A stretch of DNA of 17,500 nucleotides, taken from the NCBI GenBank assembly GCA_002005505.1, contig KV908395.1, forward strand, positions 112,501 through 130,000, given 5' to 3'. The notes under the pieces were generated by a model. That model was not told the origin of the DNA. It ran no database searches and worked only from the letters and a program-made list of their open reading frames with translations. Origin of the DNA: Botryococcus braunii (Eukaryota > Chlorophyta > Trebouxiophyceae). Numbering within the stretch: position 1 is the first letter of the stretch; every line of letters starts with the position of its first letter. Position numbers and translations under genes: made by a program. Below are positions 15,968-17,500 of this stretch, in pieces.

Positions 15968-16897
15968 AAGCAAGAAAAACGACAATCCTTAAAAAGCAAA
16001 CAAAGCCAAAACAAACATGAGAACAAGAACAGAACCTGCCCCAGCCAGGGAGTCCCATGTGTAAGTGTGAGTTGGCATTGCCAACTTGGCAGCATTCCGC
16101 CAAATAAATAAGTACAATAGATTTTTCAACCGCGGATTGTACCCCTTGAAAGGCGTTGCCCAGACCTGGCAGTACCATCACGTGTAGTCCACCTGGGCTA
16201 CTTCAGTCCAAAAGCTTAGCTCGATGCCCCGAAGCTCGACGCGCCTCAGGAGTGGTGAAGACGCAAGCCGCAGCGAAGGGTAGCCCAACTACAACCGGTC
16301 AGCCTTGGGTCCGCTTGCATTTACTTTTAAATTAAAAGTAAGCAAAGTCTTTGTGTGGGAGTGGAGGAAACGTGCGTGGAGGGGGATGGTGGGGTTCCGG
16401 ATGCTGGCTCCGTTGTAGCAGTTCCAAGGTTAAGTTGCGTTCCACGGCTTTTTAGCACTTTTCGGTTCCACATTTGGAGCTCTAGTGTAGTAAGTATGTA
16501 TTTTCAATGTGGTGGGCTGGCCGTATTTGAGGCTTCACTCCTTGTTAGAGGCGAGGTTGGGCACACGGGCCCGGCAATGCTGGTTGTCTGATGGGGGACC
16601 GGGCTTAAAGCATGTGGGTTCGACCGTGCCTATGTGAAGAAACTCAGATTTTGGGGGCCTTTGGTTGCTTGCGCAATACTATGTTCAATATTTAAAACCA
16701 GCAAAGTTCCAGTTTGCGCAACGAAAATATACTTAGGGACTATTTAACGCTTTTGGCTAAGTGGGACACTGCCTAATGAATCTGCGGACCAGGTGCAAAC
16801 CCATTGTACTTATTTATTTGGGGGAGTGCAGGGATTAAGCTCCAATCCTATTATTATCCTTATCCTTATTCTTATTATTATTACTACCGTATTATTA
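15968..16897. other. Unassigned right flank
   Basis: The stretch starts with an A-rich run (about 15968-16040) like the left flank of the copia element. Ordinary sequence follows, with a small GAGTTGGC-type hairpin near 16070-16086 and an imperfect palindrome TTACTTTTAA-A-TTAAAAGTAA at 16321-16341. The longest frame (16355-16591, 78 codons) has no recognisable motif. TTA/TCC-rich simple sequence runs from about 16848 to 16897. Confidence 0.4.
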
Positions 16898-17294
16898 CCG
16901 TACCGTCACAAAATATTGACCCAAGACGTTTTTGGGGGGTCAAAATCAAATTTATGAATAAACCGCCGGTTGGGGGGGGGGGGTCAATATTTTGCGACAT
17001 TATTTTCCGGAATTTTTTCCAGCATATGGACGCCTACGAGGTGTAGGAGAGTTCTCGAGACACTTTCACAGCATTAAAATATTCGGTGATGAAGGTTTGG
17101 CCCAATTAAGTGATATTCAGTGCTGATGTAGGTTAGGATATGAGGATATTAAGAATAATTTTAACTGTCTTGAGGGGGGGGGGGTCAATAATTTGCGCCA
17201 TTATTTTTAGGATTATTTCTTATTTTTAATTAATAAATCGGGTTTTTGGGGGGTCAAAATATAAATATGGGTCAATCTTTTGCGACGGTGCGGG
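16898..17294. mobile_element. Candidate TA-flanked inverted-repeat element (MITE)
   Basis: The left end CCGTACCGTCACAAAATATT (then GACCC, to 16922) is the inverted partner of the right end GGGTCAATCTTTTGCGACGG (from 17269, then TGCGGG). About 22 of 25 positions pair, allowing one gap. Both ends are flanked by TA (16896-16897 and 17295-17296). The GGGTCAATATTTTGCGAC-like word occurs four times: inverted at the left end, direct at about 16980-16997 and 17184-17201, and direct at the right end. GTTTTTGGGGGGTCAAAAT occurs near both ends. At 397 bp with no ORF it would be non-autonomous, possibly Tc1/mariner-like because of the TA. It could also be an unrelated mosaic of repeats. Confidence 0.5.
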
Positions 17295-17500
17295 TATTAT
17301 GATTATGATTATGATTATGATTATGATTATGATTATTGTGATTATGATGATTATTATTATTGTTGTTGTTGTTGTTGTTGTTACTATTGTTCTTGTTGTT
17401 GTTATTGTTATTGTTATTGTTCTTGTTCTTGTTTTTGTCGTTGTTATTATTGTTGTTGTCGTTGGTTGTTGTTGTTCTTCTTCTTGTTGTTGTTTGTTGC
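17295..17500. repeat. (ATTATG)n and (TTG/TTA/TTC)n microsatellites
   Basis: About seven GATTAT hexamers (17297-17337) grade into TTA, then TTG, TTA, TTC and TCG triplets up to the window end. There is no coding content. The TTA-rich sequence just left of the inverted-repeat element suggests that element landed in or next to this simple repeat. Confidence 0.85.

Noticed and set aside
16560..16640. Possible tRNA or SINE B-box (GGGTTCGACCG) near 16617
   Set aside because: No cloverleaf or convincing A-box lies at the right distance, and the B-box match is imperfect.
1..17500. CRISPR arrays, bacterial operons or phage modules
   Set aside because: No spaced short repeats or prokaryotic gene organisation are present; all identified coding sequence is retrotransposon-derived and the background is microsatellite-rich eukaryotic DNA.

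Overview
This is eukaryotic, repeat-rich genomic DNA with no recognisable host gene. Its core is a nested pair of LTR retrotransposons. An approximately 7.4-kb Ty1/copia element on the + strand (2207-15967, with identical-length 727-bp LTRs) has been split by an approximately 6.4-kb Ty3/gypsy chromovirus inserted in the opposite orientation (4835-11229, 202-bp LTRs, target duplication AGTGT). Removing the gypsy element and one AGTGT brings the two halves of the copia gag-pol reading frame back into the same phase, so the order of events is clear. The host cannot be named with certainty. The chromovirus is typical of plants, fungi and some animals. The copia primer-binding site ends in the CCCAC expected from the plant form of the initiator tRNA anticodon stem, where animals would give CCCAG. 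I therefore favour a green-lineage host, perhaps a charophyte-type alga, at low confidence.

Layout. Positions 1-630 hold diverged tandem repeats with long G runs. A 150-bp strictly alternating pyrimidine-purine tract follows (631-780). Positions 781-1083 are unassigned, then come a 112-nt homopurine tract (1084-1195), more unassigned DNA, and a compound AC/GA/G/GGGA microsatellite (1603-1927). The A-rich sequence up to 2206 is the left flank of the copia element. The copia 5' LTR (2207-2933) is followed by a half-tRNA-type primer site, an unfamiliar extra ORF (3027-3524), then gag and protease. The gypsy element interrupts here. Copia integrase, reverse transcriptase and RNase H resume at 11235 and end at 15222, directly followed by the polypurine tract and 3' LTR. 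After 15967 comes unassigned DNA, then a candidate 397-bp TA-flanked inverted-repeat element (16898-17294) and triplet or hexamer microsatellites to the window end.

How the parts work together. Both elements once encoded full retrotransposition machinery: Gag with a CCHC knuckle, aspartic protease, integrase, RT and RNase H, with the gypsy element adding a C-terminal chromodomain. Both are now broken. Copia carries the insertion, a Glu-to-Ala change at the integrase catalytic position, one frameshift in RT and one stop in RNase H. Gypsy carries stops in Gag and RNase H, and frameshifts before integrase and in the chromodomain. By eye the copia LTRs differ at about 10 of 727 positions and the gypsy LTRs at 2 of 202, so both insertions are fairly young.

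The least ordinary observations are: the extra ORF upstream of copia gag; the internal-tRNA primer site; LTRs containing two near-identical promoter-like blocks separated by a GT...AG spacer; a cysteine-rich segment between copia integrase and RT; and an extra domain of about 155 residues in the gypsy polyprotein between nucleocapsid and protease.
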